NCBI GenBank assembly: GCA_964427415.1
Contig: CAYRUH010000002.1
Coordinates: forward strand, 1 to 64,000
Direction of reading: 5' to 3'
DNA from: Lentisalinibacter sp964427415
GTDB lineage: Bacteria; Pseudomonadota; Gammaproteobacteria; Steroidobacterales; Woeseiaceae
DNA: 64,000 nt
In this document: positions 17,686 through 26,678 of the stretch, piece by piece
Position numbering within the stretch: position 1 is the first letter of the stretch
Layout: every line of letters starts with the position of its first letter
The notes under the pieces: generated by a model
The model's database searches: none
What the model was told of the DNA's origin: nothing
Seen by the model: only the letters and a program-made list of their open reading frames with translations
Made by a program: the position numbers and the translations under genes

Positions 17686-18896
17686 TGAAACCATTGCGGC
17701 GATTCCTGGACCGGCTGCATCCCCTGTTCGCCAGGGGCGGGCGCTACGAGAAGTACTACGCCCTCTACGAGATGGCGGACACGCTGCTCTACACCCCTTC
17801 GGACGTCACCCGCAGCGCGCCCCACGTGCGCGATGCACTGGACCTGAAGCGGGTGATGATCATGGTGGTGTTCGCCGTGACGCCGTGCGCGCTGGTGGGC
17901 ATGTGGAACATGGGACTGCAGGCCAACACGGCCATGGCGGACATGGGCGTGGCCGGGCTGGACGGTTGGCGCGGCGCCGCGCTCGCGCTGCTCGGCGTCG
18001 GCTACGATCCGGCGAGCTTCTACGACAACGTCATGTACGGTGCGGCTTTCTTCGTGCCGCTGTATGTGGTGACCCTCGCCGCCGGCGGCCTCTGGGAGGT
18101 GATCTTCGCCGGCATCCGCAATCACGAGATCAACGAGGGTTTCCTGGTTACCTCGCTGCTCTATGCGCTGATCCTCGCACCCACCACGCCGCTGTGGCAG
18201 GCCGCGCTCGGCATCAGCTTCGGGGTGGTGATCGGCAAGGAGGTGTTCGGCGGTACCGGCAAGAATTTCCTGAACCCGGCACTGACCGGTCGTGCATTCC
18301 TGTACTTCGCCTATCCGGTGCAGATGTCCGGCGACGCCGTGTGGACCGCGGCGGAGGGTTTCACCGGCGCGACGGCGCTCGGTCTGGCCGCCATCGATGG
18401 CATGGCCGGCATCGCCGAGGCTGGCGTCACCTGGACCCAGGCCTTCGTCGGTTCCATCCAGGGCTCCATCGGCGAGACCTCGGCGCTGGCCTGCCTGATC
18501 GGCGCCGCGATACTGATCTACACCGGCATCGCCTCCTGGCGCATCATCGTCGGCTGCATCGTCGGCCTGATCGTGCCGGTGCTGCTGTTCAACCAAATGG
18601 ACGCGAGTTCGAACCCGATGCTCGCCATGCCCTGGCACTGGCACCTGGTCACCGGCGGCTTCCTGTTCGGCGCCGTATTCATGGCCACCGATCCGGTAAG
18701 CGCCGCGCAGACCGATACGGGGCGATGGATCTACGCCATCCTCATCGGCGTGCTGACGGCGTTGATCCGGGTGGTCAACCCGGCCTACCCGGAAGGAATC
18801 ATGCTGGCCATCCTGTTCGGCAATATATTCGCCCCTGTCATCGACTATTTTGTGGTGCAGGCCAATATTAAACGGAGGTTGAAACGCAGTGTCTGA
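17685..18896 (+). CDS. nqrB: Na+-translocating NADH:quinone reductase subunit B
   Basis: A 403-residue integral membrane subunit with about ten hydrophobic helices. It carries the covalent FMN attachment site GFTGATALG, in which Thr230 corresponds to the flavinylated threonine (the canonical motif is SGAT; the first residue here is Thr). Riboflavin and ubiquinone sites also lie in this subunit in characterised Nqr. The N-terminal YALYEMADTLLYTP and the NFLNPALTGRAFLYFAYP loop are typical of NqrB. The downstream apbE product is the expected flavin transferase for this threonine. The start ATG is one base into the nqrA stop. Confidence 0.97.
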   Translation: MKPLRRFLDRLHPLFARGGRYEKYYALYEMADTLLYTPSDVTRSAPHVRDALDLKRVMIMVVFAVTPCALVGMWNMGLQANTAMADMGVAGLDGWRGAALALLGVGYDPASFYDNVMYGAAFFVPLYVVTLAAGGLWEVIFAGIRNHEINEGFLVTSLLYALILAPTTPLWQAALGISFGVVIGKEVFGGTGKNFLNPALTGRAFLYFAYPVQMSGDAVWTAAEGFTGATALGLAAIDGMAGIAEAGVTWTQAFVGSIQGSIGETSALACLIGAAILIYTGIASWRIIVGCIVGLIVPVLLFNQMDASSNPMLAMPWHWHLVTGGFLFGAVFMATDPVSAAQTDTGRWIYAILIGVLTALIRVVNPAYPEGIMLAILFGNIFAPVIDYFVVQANIKRRLKRSV

Positions 18897-19749
18897 GGAG
18901 CGCAAGGCCCAGGACGCCGGCCGCGGCGCCCGCAAGGGGTTCAATCGGGAGAGCATCAAGAACGTGCTCATCGTCGCGGTGAGCCTGTCGCTGGTCTGCT
19001 CGGTGCTGGTCTCCGCGACGGCGGTGATTCTGAAACCGATGCAGGAGCGCAATGAAGCCCTGAACATGAAGAAGAATGTGCTCCTGGTGGCCGGCCTGCT
19101 GGAGCCGGGTATCGACGTCGAGGAGCGCTTCGGGATGGTCGAGACCCATATCGTGGATCTGGCCACCGGCGAGTACCACGACGAGATCGATCCGGCCGAA
19201 TACGACATGATCGAGGCGGCCAGCGACCCCGCGATGTCCGTCGATATCCCGGCCGGGGAGGACATCGCCGGCATCGGCCGCCGGGCCAAGTATGCCGAGG
19301 TCTACGTCCTGCGCGACGAGTCGGGCGGAGTGGAAACGGTGATCCTGCCGGTCTATGGCATGGGGCTGTGGTCCACCATGTACGGCTTCATCGCGCTGGG
19401 CCCGGACGGCAGTACCGTGCAGGCGCTGAAGTTCTACAAGCACGCCGAGACGCCGGGCCTCGGCGGCGAGGTGGACAACGAGCAATGGCTCGCCAACTGG
19501 CCCGGCAAACGCATCTACGACGAGGAGGGCGACATCCGCATCCGTGTCGCCAAGGGCACGGTGGGTGCCGCCGCCGGCTGGACGGGCGCCACCGCGAGGG
19601 GCGGTTCGGCCATATTCCAGGTGGACGGCATCTCCGGGTCGACGCTGACGTCCCGGGGCGTCACCAACCTGCTGCACTACTGGATGAGCGATGACGCCTA
19701 CCGGCCGTACCTGGAGAAGGTCTGGAGACGCAGCGTGGAGCAGTCATGA
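18889..19749 (+). CDS. nqrC: Na+-translocating NADH:quinone reductase subunit C
   Basis: A 286-residue subunit with one N-terminal membrane helix (about residues 24-46) and a periplasmic FMN domain. The flavin attachment motif is DGISGSTLTS with Thr252 as the expected FMN-linked residue (canonical motif SGAT, here SGST). The start is GTG, placed 10 bases after GGAGG and overlapping the nqrB end by 8 bases; no ATG fits. It forms the central part of the operon and overlaps nqrD by 4 bases. Confidence 0.96.
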   Translation: MSEERKAQDAGRGARKGFNRESIKNVLIVAVSLSLVCSVLVSATAVILKPMQERNEALNMKKNVLLVAGLLEPGIDVEERFGMVETHIVDLATGEYHDEIDPAEYDMIEAASDPAMSVDIPAGEDIAGIGRRAKYAEVYVLRDESGGVETVILPVYGMGLWSTMYGFIALGPDGSTVQALKFYKHAETPGLGGEVDNEQWLANWPGKRIYDEEGDIRIRVAKGTVGAAAGWTGATARGGSAIFQVDGISGSTLTSRGVTNLLHYWMSDDAYRPYLEKVWRRSVEQS

Positions 19750-20408
19750 ACGGAGAAGCGAAGAAGGTCATCCTGGATCCGCTGGTCGACAACAACCCGA
19801 TCACCCTGCAGGTGCTCGGCATCTGCTCGGCGCTCGCCGTCACCACCTCGCTGGCACCGACGCTGCTGATGTGCCTGGCGCTCACCAGCGTGGCTGCGTT
19901 CGCCAATGCGGGGGTGAGTCTTATCCGCAACCGGATCCCCTCGAACATCCGCATCATCGTGCAGATGACCATCATCGCCTCGCTGGTGATCATGGTGGAC
20001 GAGGCGCTCAGGGCCTATGCCTTCGAGGCGAGCCGCCAGCTCTCGGTGTTCGTCGGGCTGATCATCACCAATTGCATCGTGCTGGGCCGCGCCGAGGCGT
20101 TCGCCATGAAGAACGGCGTCGGCATGAGCTTCCTGGACGGGCTCGGCAACGGGCTTGGCTACAGCATCATCCTGATCGCGGTGGCCGTGATACGCGAGCT
20201 GTTCGGCGCCGGCACGCTGCTCGGCGTGCAGATACTGCCGTTGATCAGCGAAGGCGGCTGGTACGAGCGCAACGGCATGATGCTGCTGCCGCCGAGCGCG
20301 TTCTTCATCATCGGCATGCTGATCTGGGCCATCCGCAGCTGGAAGCCGGAGCAGAAGGAGGAGCCGGAGTTCCAGATCCATGAAGTGCATCGGACGGAGG
20401 TGATGTGA
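19746..20408 (+). CDS. nqrD: Na+-translocating NADH:quinone reductase subunit D
   Basis: A 220-residue membrane protein with six predicted helices. It begins MNGEAKKVILDPLVDNNPITLQVLGIC, matching NqrD/RnfE-type subunits; NqrD and NqrE are inverted-topology relatives that jointly hold an intramembrane [2Fe-2S] centre through conserved cysteines (LGICSAL and ITNCIVLGRAEAF here). Subunit D rather than RnfE is assigned by its place between nqrC and nqrE. It overlaps both neighbours by a few bases. Confidence 0.96.
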   Translation: MNGEAKKVILDPLVDNNPITLQVLGICSALAVTTSLAPTLLMCLALTSVAAFANAGVSLIRNRIPSNIRIIVQMTIIASLVIMVDEALRAYAFEASRQLSVFVGLIITNCIVLGRAEAFAMKNGVGMSFLDGLGNGLGYSIILIAVAVIRELFGAGTLLGVQILPLISEGGWYERNGMMLLPPSAFFIIGMLIWAIRSWKPEQKEEPEFQIHEVHRTEVM

Positions 20409-21016
20409 TGGAAGCCCATCTGAACCTCCTCGTCAAAGCCATCTTCGTCGAGAACCTGGCGCTCGCCTTCTTCCTCGGCATGTGCACCTTCCTGGCCGTC
20501 TCGAAGAAGATCGAGACGGCACTCGGGCTCGGCCTGGCCGTGGTCGCCGTGCAGAGCATCACGGTGCCGGTCAACAACCTGATCTACAACGTCTTCCTCG
20601 CCGAGGGCGCGCTGGCGTGGGCCGGCCTGCCGGAGGTCGACCTGTCGTTCCTCGGTCTGGTCAGCTACATCGGCGTGATCGCGGCGCTGGTGCAGATCCT
20701 GGAGATGACGCTCGACCGCTACGTGCCCGCCCTCTACAACGCCCTCGGGATCTTCCTGCCGCTGATCACGGTGAACTGCGCCATCCTCGGCGGCACGCTG
20801 TTCATGGTGGAGCGCGACTACACCTTCTCCGAGTCGGCCGTGTACGGCTTCGGCAGCGGCGTGGGCTGGGCGCTCGCCATCGTCGCCCTGGCCGGCATCC
20901 GCGAGAAACTGAAATACAGCGACGTGCCCGAAGGCCTGCAGGGCCTCGGCATCACTTTCATCATTACCGGGCTGATGTCGCTCGGCTTCATGGGCTTTTC
21001 CGGGATACAGCTCTGA
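20408..21016 (+). CDS. nqrE: Na+-translocating NADH:quinone reductase subunit E
   Basis: A 202-residue membrane protein with six helices, beginning MEAHLNLLVKAIFVENLALAF. Conserved cysteines in LGMCTFLAVSKK and ITVNCAILGGTLFM are the expected ligands of the intramembrane [2Fe-2S] centre shared with NqrD. ATG 20408 was preferred over GTG 20405 because GGAGG lies 7 bases upstream. It overlaps nqrD by one base and nqrF by one base. Confidence 0.96.
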   Translation: MEAHLNLLVKAIFVENLALAFFLGMCTFLAVSKKIETALGLGLAVVAVQSITVPVNNLIYNVFLAEGALAWAGLPEVDLSFLGLVSYIGVIAALVQILEMTLDRYVPALYNALGIFLPLITVNCAILGGTLFMVERDYTFSESAVYGFGSGVGWALAIVALAGIREKLKYSDVPEGLQGLGITFIITGLMSLGFMGFSGIQL

Positions 21017-22257
21017 TGACGGCTTCCAGCGCGACACTGCAGATTTCGCTCGGGGTGGCCCTGTTCACGGCCATCATCCTGGTGCTGGTGACGGTTATCC
21101 TGCTCGCCCGCCGCAAGCTGGTGGCGTCGGGCGAGGTGGACGTCCTGGTCAACGGCGAGCGCCACCTGGCGTTGCCGGTGGGCGTGAAACTCCTCGGCGG
21201 GCTGGCCGACTCCGGCCTGTTCATCGCCTCGGCCTGCGGCGGCAAGGGGACCTGCGGCCAGTGCCGGGTGCAGGTGCTTTCCGGCGGCGGTGCCGTGCTG
21301 CCAACCGAGGACTCCATCCTGACCCGGCGCGAGGTAGACGAGGACTGCCGCCTGTCCTGCCAGGTTACGGTGAAACAGGACCTGAAGGTGCGGGTGCCGG
21401 ACGAGGTGTTCGGCGTGCGCAAGCTCGACTGCAAGGTGATCTCGAACCACAACGTGGCCACCTTCATCAAGGAGCTGAAGCTGGCCCTGCCCGAGGACGA
21501 GGAGCTCGACTTCCGTGCCGGCGGCTACATCCAGATCGAGTGCCCGCCCCACGATGTGAAGTTCAGCGACTTCGACGTGGAGGAGCGTTTCCGGGATGAC
21601 TGGGACCGCTACGACCTCTGGCGTTACGAGTCGCACACGAAGGAGAAGGTGGAGCGGGCCTACTCGATGGCCAGCTTCCCGCTGGAGAAGGGCATCGTGA
21701 TGCTGAACGTGCGCATCGCGACCCCGCCGCCGGGTGCCGACAAGGACGTGCCGCCCGGCGTGGTCTCGTCCTGGATTTTCTCCCTGAAGCCCGGCGACCC
21801 GGTCACCATCTCGGGTCCGTTCGGCGACTTCTTCGCCAGGGACACGAAAGCGGAGATGGTCTTCGTCGGCGGCGGCGCCGGCATGGCGCCCATGCGCGCC
21901 CATATCTTCGATCAACTGGAGCGCATCCGCAGCGACCGCAAGATGACCTTCTGGTACGGCGCCCGCAGCAGGCGGGAGATGTTCTACGTGGAGGACTTCG
22001 ACCGTCTGGCGGCGGACAACGACAACTTCGACTGGTACGTGGCGCTGTCCGACCCGCTGCCCGGGGACGACTGGGACGGACCCACCGGCTTCATCCACGA
22101 GGTACTCTACGAGCAGTATCTGAAGGACCACCCGGCCCCTGAGGACTGCGAGTACTATCTGTGCGGGCCGCCCATGATGAACGCGGCCGTGATCAAGATG
22201 CTGGAGGACCTCGGCGTCGAGCGCGAGAACATCATGCTCGATGATTTCGGCGGCTGA
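21016..22257 (+). CDS. nqrF: Na+-translocating NADH:quinone reductase subunit F
   Basis: A 413-residue electron-entry subunit. An N-terminal membrane helix (about 8-30) precedes a ferredoxin domain with a complete [2Fe-2S] set, Cys74, Cys80, Cys83 and Cys115 (SACGGKGTCGQC, RLSC). The C-terminal ferredoxin-NADP reductase-like part has the FAD motif RAYSMAS, the NADH loop FVGGGAGMAPMRAHIF and YYLCGPPMMNAAVIKML. It oxidises NADH in the cytoplasm and passes electrons through FAD to the cluster. The stop overlaps apbE by 17 bases. Confidence 0.97.
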   Translation: MTASSATLQISLGVALFTAIILVLVTVILLARRKLVASGEVDVLVNGERHLALPVGVKLLGGLADSGLFIASACGGKGTCGQCRVQVLSGGGAVLPTEDSILTRREVDEDCRLSCQVTVKQDLKVRVPDEVFGVRKLDCKVISNHNVATFIKELKLALPEDEELDFRAGGYIQIECPPHDVKFSDFDVEERFRDDWDRYDLWRYESHTKEKVERAYSMASFPLEKGIVMLNVRIATPPPGADKDVPPGVVSSWIFSLKPGDPVTISGPFGDFFARDTKAEMVFVGGGAGMAPMRAHIFDQLERIRSDRKMTFWYGARSRREMFYVEDFDRLAADNDNFDWYVALSDPLPGDDWDGPTGFIHEVLYEQYLKDHPAPEDCEYYLCGPPMMNAAVIKMLEDLGVERENIMLDDFGG

Positions 22258-23293
22258 TTCCGTGGCCGCCAGGCTGTACCCGCGCGTACTCACCCTTTTG
22301 CTGGCAGGTCTGGCCCTCACCGGCTGCGGCCGCGAGGACGGCACGCCCGAAGCGCATATCACCGGCGCCACCATGGGCACCAGCTACAGCGTACGTATCG
22401 TCGACCCGCCGGACGGCATGGCCGTCGGCGAGATCACCCGGCGCATCCAGCTCGCCCTGGAGGACGTCAACCGGCGCATGTCCACCTGGCGGGACGATTC
22501 CGAGGTGTCGCTGTTCAACGCGGCGCCGCCCGGCGAGTGGTTCCCCGTTTCGCAGGACACGACGGCCCTGGTCGCGATGGCCCGGGCGGTCAGCCGCATG
22601 AGTGACGGCGCCTTCGACATCACGGTGGGCCCGGTAGTCGACCTCTGGGGCTTCGGTCCAGATCCGGTGCGGGTGACGCCGCCGGCGCAAGACGAGATCG
22701 CGGCGGCCCTGGCGAGGGTGGGCTACCTGGCGCTGGAAAGCCGTGCGACGCCGCCGGCCCTGCGCAAGACCGCGCCCGACCTCGCCGTCGACCTGTCCGG
22801 CATCGCCAAGGGTCACGCCGTGGACCGGGTCGCCGCGGTGCTCGAGCAGGCGGAGGCCGCCAACTACCTGATTGAGGTGGGCGGCGAGCTGCGAGTGGCC
22901 GGCCTGAACCGGCGGGGCGAGCCCTGGACCGTGGCCGTGGAGGACCCGCTGGCGGCTGGACGGCAAGTGCACCGGGTGCTCAATGTCACCGACACGGCTA
23001 TTGCAACGTCGGGGGACTACCGCAATTTCTTCGAATATGAACGCAAACGCTATTCCCATACTATTGACCCGCGCACCGGCTTGCCTGTATCACATGATCT
23101 GGTATCCGTGACAGTGCTGGACGAGAGCGCGGCCCTGGCGGACGCGCTGTCCACGGCCCTGCTGGTGCTTGGGCCGGAAGCCGGCGGCGAACTGGCCGAA
23201 CGGACCGATATCGCTGCGTATTTCGTCGTGCGCAGCGGCGACGGCGTGATGGCCCGATGGACCTCAGCCTTCGCCGAGAGAGAGGTGATGTGA
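22241..23293 (+). CDS. apbE: FAD:protein FMN transferase (ApbE)
   Basis: A 350-residue lipoprotein of the ApbE family, which transfers FMN from FAD to threonines in NqrB and NqrC. The type II signal ends in LTGC (Cys29). Family signatures are GTSYSVRI, the MSTWRDDSEVSLFN segment, DLSGIAKGHAVDRVA and the metal/FAD site HTIDPRTGLPV. Its location directly after nqrF and before nqrM supports a dedicated Nqr maturation role on the periplasmic side. Confidence 0.95.
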   Translation: MISAADSVAARLYPRVLTLLLAGLALTGCGREDGTPEAHITGATMGTSYSVRIVDPPDGMAVGEITRRIQLALEDVNRRMSTWRDDSEVSLFNAAPPGEWFPVSQDTTALVAMARAVSRMSDGAFDITVGPVVDLWGFGPDPVRVTPPAQDEIAAALARVGYLALESRATPPALRKTAPDLAVDLSGIAKGHAVDRVAAVLEQAEAANYLIEVGGELRVAGLNRRGEPWTVAVEDPLAAGRQVHRVLNVTDTAIATSGDYRNFFEYERKRYSHTIDPRTGLPVSHDLVSVTVLDESAALADALSTALLVLGPEAGGELAERTDIAAYFVVRSGDGVMARWTSAFAEREVM

Positions 23294-23484
23294 TGTCGAC
23301 GATACTGGTGACGATCGTGAGCTTCCTGGTGATCCTGGTCGCGATGCTCGCGATGGCGGTAGGCGTGATGGCCGGCCGCAAGCCGATCAGCGGCAGCTGC
23401 GGCGGACTGAACAGCAGCGGCGGCTGCGAACTCTGCTCCAACCGGGGCGAGTGCCGGCGCAAGAAGAATGAAACCGGCGCCTGA
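23293..23484 (+). CDS. nqrM: Nqr maturation protein NqrM
   Basis: A 63-residue protein of the NqrM (DUF539) family, with one N-terminal membrane helix (about 4-27) and a cytoplasmic-side tail holding four cysteines (Cys36, Cys45, Cys48, Cys54; SCGGL, CELC, GEC). NqrM is required in Vibrio for correct Nqr assembly, probably by delivering iron to the NqrD/E centre. The ATG overlaps the apbE stop (TGATG). Confidence 0.94.
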   Translation: MSTILVTIVSFLVILVAMLAMAVGVMAGRKPISGSCGGLNSSGGCELCSNRGECRRKKNETGA

Positions 23485-23501
23485 AGGCGGGAGAGGGGGC
23501 G

Positions 23502-23924
23502 ATGAACATGCCATTGAGATCGGTGCTGGTGAAGGACTGGATGGCCGCCAACCTGGTCACCCTGAAGCCGGACATGGACGTGATGGACGCCGTCGCGGCG
23601 CTGGTCGAGGCGCGCATCGCCGGAGCGCCGGTGGTGGATCACCACGGCAATCTTGTCGGCCTGCTCTCCGAGTTCGACTGTATGAAGGTGGCGCTGGACT
23701 CGAGCTATCACGGCGAGTGGGGCGGCCGGGTCAGCGAGTTCATGACGAAGGACGTCATGACCGTGCCCGCGGACATGAGCATCATCGATTTGGCGCGGCG
23801 CTTTCAGGAGTCGCGCGTGCGCCGCTTCCCGGTGGTGGACGATAACCGGCTGGTGGGTCAGATCAGCCGCAGGGACGTGCTGCGGGCGCTGATGTCCATC
23901 GCCGACGGGCCGCGCCGGGCCTGA
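23502..23924 (+). CDS. Two-CBS-domain protein
   Basis: A 140-residue protein with a tandem CBS pair: VKDWMAANLVTLKPDMDVMDA to about residue 62, then VSEFMTKDVMTVPADMSIIDLA to about residue 130, each ending in the typical PVVDxxxxLVGxxS strand (PVVDHHGNLVGLLSE, PVVDDNRLVGQISR). Such free-standing CBS pairs bind adenosyl nucleotides and act as energy sensors. It follows nqrM by 17 bases and is likely the last gene of the operon. The partner it might regulate is unknown. Confidence 0.88.
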   Translation: MNMPLRSVLVKDWMAANLVTLKPDMDVMDAVAALVEARIAGAPVVDHHGNLVGLLSEFDCMKVALDSSYHGEWGGRVSEFMTKDVMTVPADMSIIDLARRFQESRVRRFPVVDDNRLVGQISRRDVLRALMSIADGPRRA

Positions 23925-23952
23925 TTCTTCGGCCGGTCTTTCAGCCGATCTT

Positions 23953-24726
23953 TCAGTCGCGCGCGAGGCCGACGGCGAGCATCTTGCGCCGCAGGAAGCT
24001 GTAGACCTCCAGCAGGGAGAGCTCCTTCGGGCAGACGTCCTGGCAGGCCATCAAGCCGAGGCAGCCGAACACGCCGTCCTCGTTCGCGACCACCTCGAAC
24101 CAGTCGGCATCCTTGCGGGTATCGCGCGGGTCCAGCATGAAGCGGGCCACGCGGTTCAAGCCGGCCGGTCCGGCGAAGTTGTTGTTGACGTTGGCCACGC
24201 CGCAGGCGGCGATGCAGCAGCCGCATTCGATGCAGCGGTCCGCCTCGTAGATGGCCTGGGCGATGTCGTCTTCCATGCGCTCCTCGACGGCGTTCTCGTC
24301 GAAGGGCAGGCGCTCGTGCACCCAGCTCTCCACCCGCTCGGCCATCTGCCGGAACCAGGTGCCGGTGTCCACCGAAAGGTCGCCGACCAGCTTGAAGACG
24401 GGCAGGGGATAGAGGCGGATGGTATCGGGCAGGTCCCGGGTGAGCGTGCGGCAACCGAGCGCCGGGCGGCCGTTCACCATCATGGCGCAGGAGCCGCACA
24501 CGGCGGAACGGCAGACGAAGTCGAACTGCAGGCTCGGGTCCTGTTTCTCGCGGATCTCGTTCAGCGCGAGGAACAGCGACATGTAGGGCGCCTCCTCCAG
24601 CTGGAAGGTGTCCATATGCGGCTCGGATGCAGGATCTTCAGGGTTGTAGCGGAAGATCTCGAAGGTGAGCCGCCGGTCCGCGGTGACATTTTGTCCGGAG
24701 ACGGCTTGTTCGGCCCGCTCGCTCAT
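23953..24726 (-). CDS. frdB: Fumarate reductase iron-sulfur subunit (epsilon type)
   Basis: A 257-residue iron-sulfur subunit. Cysteines for the [2Fe-2S] cluster lie in FVCRSAVCGSCAMM plus GCRTL; CIECGCCIAACG and CLGLMACQDVCPKE hold the [4Fe-4S] and [3Fe-4S] clusters. The sequence resembles Wolinella succinogenes FrdB from my knowledge of that protein: EEAPYMSLFLALNEIRE, the LPVFKLVGDLSVDTG loop and the GAAGLNRVVRFM-like segment (here GPAGLNRVARFM). That suggests a menaquinone-linked quinol:fumarate reductase rather than a ubiquinone-linked succinate dehydrogenase. It overlaps frdA by 4 bases. Confidence 0.9.
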   Translation of the reverse strand: MSERAEQAVSGQNVTADRRLTFEIFRYNPEDPASEPHMDTFQLEEAPYMSLFLALNEIREKQDPSLQFDFVCRSAVCGSCAMMVNGRPALGCRTLTRDLPDTIRLYPLPVFKLVGDLSVDTGTWFRQMAERVESWVHERLPFDENAVEERMEDDIAQAIYEADRCIECGCCIAACGVANVNNNFAGPAGLNRVARFMLDPRDTRKDADWFEVVANEDGVFGCLGLMACQDVCPKELSLLEVYSFLRRKMLAVGLARD

Positions 24727-26678
24727 GCGCTGACTCCGGTCTGCTTCCAGTGGCCCCAGTTCATGCGGCTGCCCGGCTCCTCGCGGGTGGGCAGGCGGCC
24801 CTCCGCGCTCTGGGTGGCGGCCACGGTATCGTTATAGGTGTCTATGGATTCGCTCATCGCCACGCGGTCGTCGCTGCCGTAGCCGCGGTGGCCCGGCGGC
24901 AGGTCGATGAGCCCGACCGGCTCGTAGCTCAGGGCCGGTTCGTCCGCGCCCCCGGGCCAGCGCGCCAGCGTGCGGTTCAGCCAGTCGGCGTCGTTGCGGC
25001 GGGGATAGTCGGTGCGATAGTGAGCGCCGCGGCTCTCGGTGCGCGTCAGCGCGCCCTGGGCGGCGATCAGGCTCAGCCGCAGCATGCCCTCCAGCTTCAG
25101 CGCAAAGGTGAGTTCCGGATTCATGCCGGGCGTCTTCGTGCGCAGGACGGCGCGGCGACAGTCGTCCAGCAGCCGGCGGAGGGTCGCCACGGCCTGCTCC
25201 AGCTCATCACCGTTACGGAATATGCCGACCTTTTGCATCATGGTCTCGCCCATCTCGTCGCGGATGGCGAACACGCCGGGGCCGTCGCCGCTGCGCTCGA
25301 GCCATTCCTTTGCCGTGGCCTCGGCCGCCGCCACACCGTCGAGGGCGAGCCGGTTGGTCGCGTCCAGCGACTCCGCCGTCGCGTACTCGGCGACACGGCG
25401 CCCGACGATGCGCCCGGCCACGATGGTCTCGGCCAGGCTGTTGCCGCCCAGCCGGTTGAAACCGTGCATGTCCCAGCAGGCGGCCTCGCCGGCGGCGAAC
25501 AGCCCGCGCATGCCGTAGGCCTCGCCGTCCTTGTTGGTGCGGATGCCACCCATGGAGTAGTGCTGGGTCGGCTTGACCGGGATCAGCTCCGCGGCCGGGT
25601 TGACGCCGACGAAGTCCCTGCAGATGTCCCAGACCTCGCGCAGCTTCGTGCGCAGGTGCTGCTCGCCCAGGTGGCGCAGATCCAGCCACAAATGCTGACC
25701 ATAGGGCGTGTCTACGCCCTTGCCGTCGCGCATCTGCTGCATCATGTGGCGGGAGACGACGTCCCGGCTGGCCAGCTCCTGCTTCTCCGGCTCCGCCTCC
25801 ACCATGAAGCGTCTGCCGTCCTTGTCCAGCAGATAGCCACCGTCGCCCCGGCAGCCCTCGGTGATCAGAATGCCGCTCGGCGCGAGGCCCGTGGGATGGA
25901 ACTGGATCGCCTCCATATTGCCGAGGGGTACGCGGCCCGTGGCCAGTGCGATGGCCGCGCCGGTGCCCTCGTTGATGGTGGCGTTGGTGGTGTGTTGGCC
26001 ATACACGCGGCCGAAGCCGCCAGTGGCGATCACCGTGGCCTTGGCCAGGAAGGAGAGGTGCCGGCCGGTGCGCAGGCAGCGGGCCACGGCGCCCCAGCAG
26101 CGGTCGCCGTCGTGAAGCAGGGAGACGGCTTCCATGCGGTCGCGCACCGTGATGCCGAGACGCACCACCTCGCTGTCCACGGCGTAGAGCACCGCGTGGC
26201 CGGTGCCGGCGGCGGCGTAGCAGGCCCGCCACTTGGCGGTGCCGCCGAAGTCCCGGTGCATGATCAGCCCGGCCTTCTCGGCCGACTCGTCGATCTCCAC
26301 CCGTTCGCCTTTGATGAAATAAGTATTGCGGCCCGGGCGCACGCGGGTCCAGGGCACGCCGAAGTGGGCGAGTTCGCGCACGGCGACGGGCGCCTCCTCG
26401 GCGAAGATGCGCGCCACCTCCTGATCGGCGCCCCAGTCGGAGCCGCGCACGGTGTCCAGAAAGTGCCAGTCCGGGTTGTCGCCCTCGGCCTTGACGCAGT
26501 TGCCGAGCGCTGCCTGCATGCCGCCCTGGGCCGCGCAGCTGTGGCTGCGCCGGGGCGGGACGAGAGAGAGCACGATGACATCGTGGCCGGCCGCCGCCGC
26601 CTCGATGGCGGCGCGCTCGCCGGCGAGGCCGCCGCCGATTACCAGTACATCGGTGGTAACGATGCGCTCGGCGCTCAT
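24723..26678 (-). CDS. frdA: Fumarate reductase flavoprotein subunit (epsilon type)
   Basis: A 651-residue flavoprotein, close to the 656 residues of the Wolinella enzyme. The N-terminal FAD motif is VLVIGGGLAGERAAIEA, and HSCAAQGGMQAALGN contains the histidine to which FAD is covalently bound in this family. The catalytic region has FHPTGLAPSGILITEGCRGDGG and RHMMQQMRDGKG; the FAD closure is MRGLFAAGEAACWDMHGFNR. It interconverts fumarate and succinate at the membrane. The start was set at the ATG that overlaps the frdC stop by 4 bases; upstream sequence in frame is just frdC read in another phase. Confidence 0.93.
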   Translation of the reverse strand: MSAERIVTTDVLVIGGGLAGERAAIEAAAAGHDVIVLSLVPPRRSHSCAAQGGMQAALGNCVKAEGDNPDWHFLDTVRGSDWGADQEVARIFAEEAPVAVRELAHFGVPWTRVRPGRNTYFIKGERVEIDESAEKAGLIMHRDFGGTAKWRACYAAAGTGHAVLYAVDSEVVRLGITVRDRMEAVSLLHDGDRCWGAVARCLRTGRHLSFLAKATVIATGGFGRVYGQHTTNATINEGTGAAIALATGRVPLGNMEAIQFHPTGLAPSGILITEGCRGDGGYLLDKDGRRFMVEAEPEKQELASRDVVSRHMMQQMRDGKGVDTPYGQHLWLDLRHLGEQHLRTKLREVWDICRDFVGVNPAAELIPVKPTQHYSMGGIRTNKDGEAYGMRGLFAAGEAACWDMHGFNRLGGNSLAETIVAGRIVGRRVAEYATAESLDATNRLALDGVAAAEATAKEWLERSGDGPGVFAIRDEMGETMMQKVGIFRNGDELEQAVATLRRLLDDCRRAVLRTKTPGMNPELTFALKLEGMLRLSLIAAQGALTRTESRGAHYRTDYPRRNDADWLNRTLARWPGGADEPALSYEPVGLIDLPPGHRGYGSDDRVAMSESIDTYNDTVAATQSAEGRLPTREEPGSRMNWGHWKQTGVSA

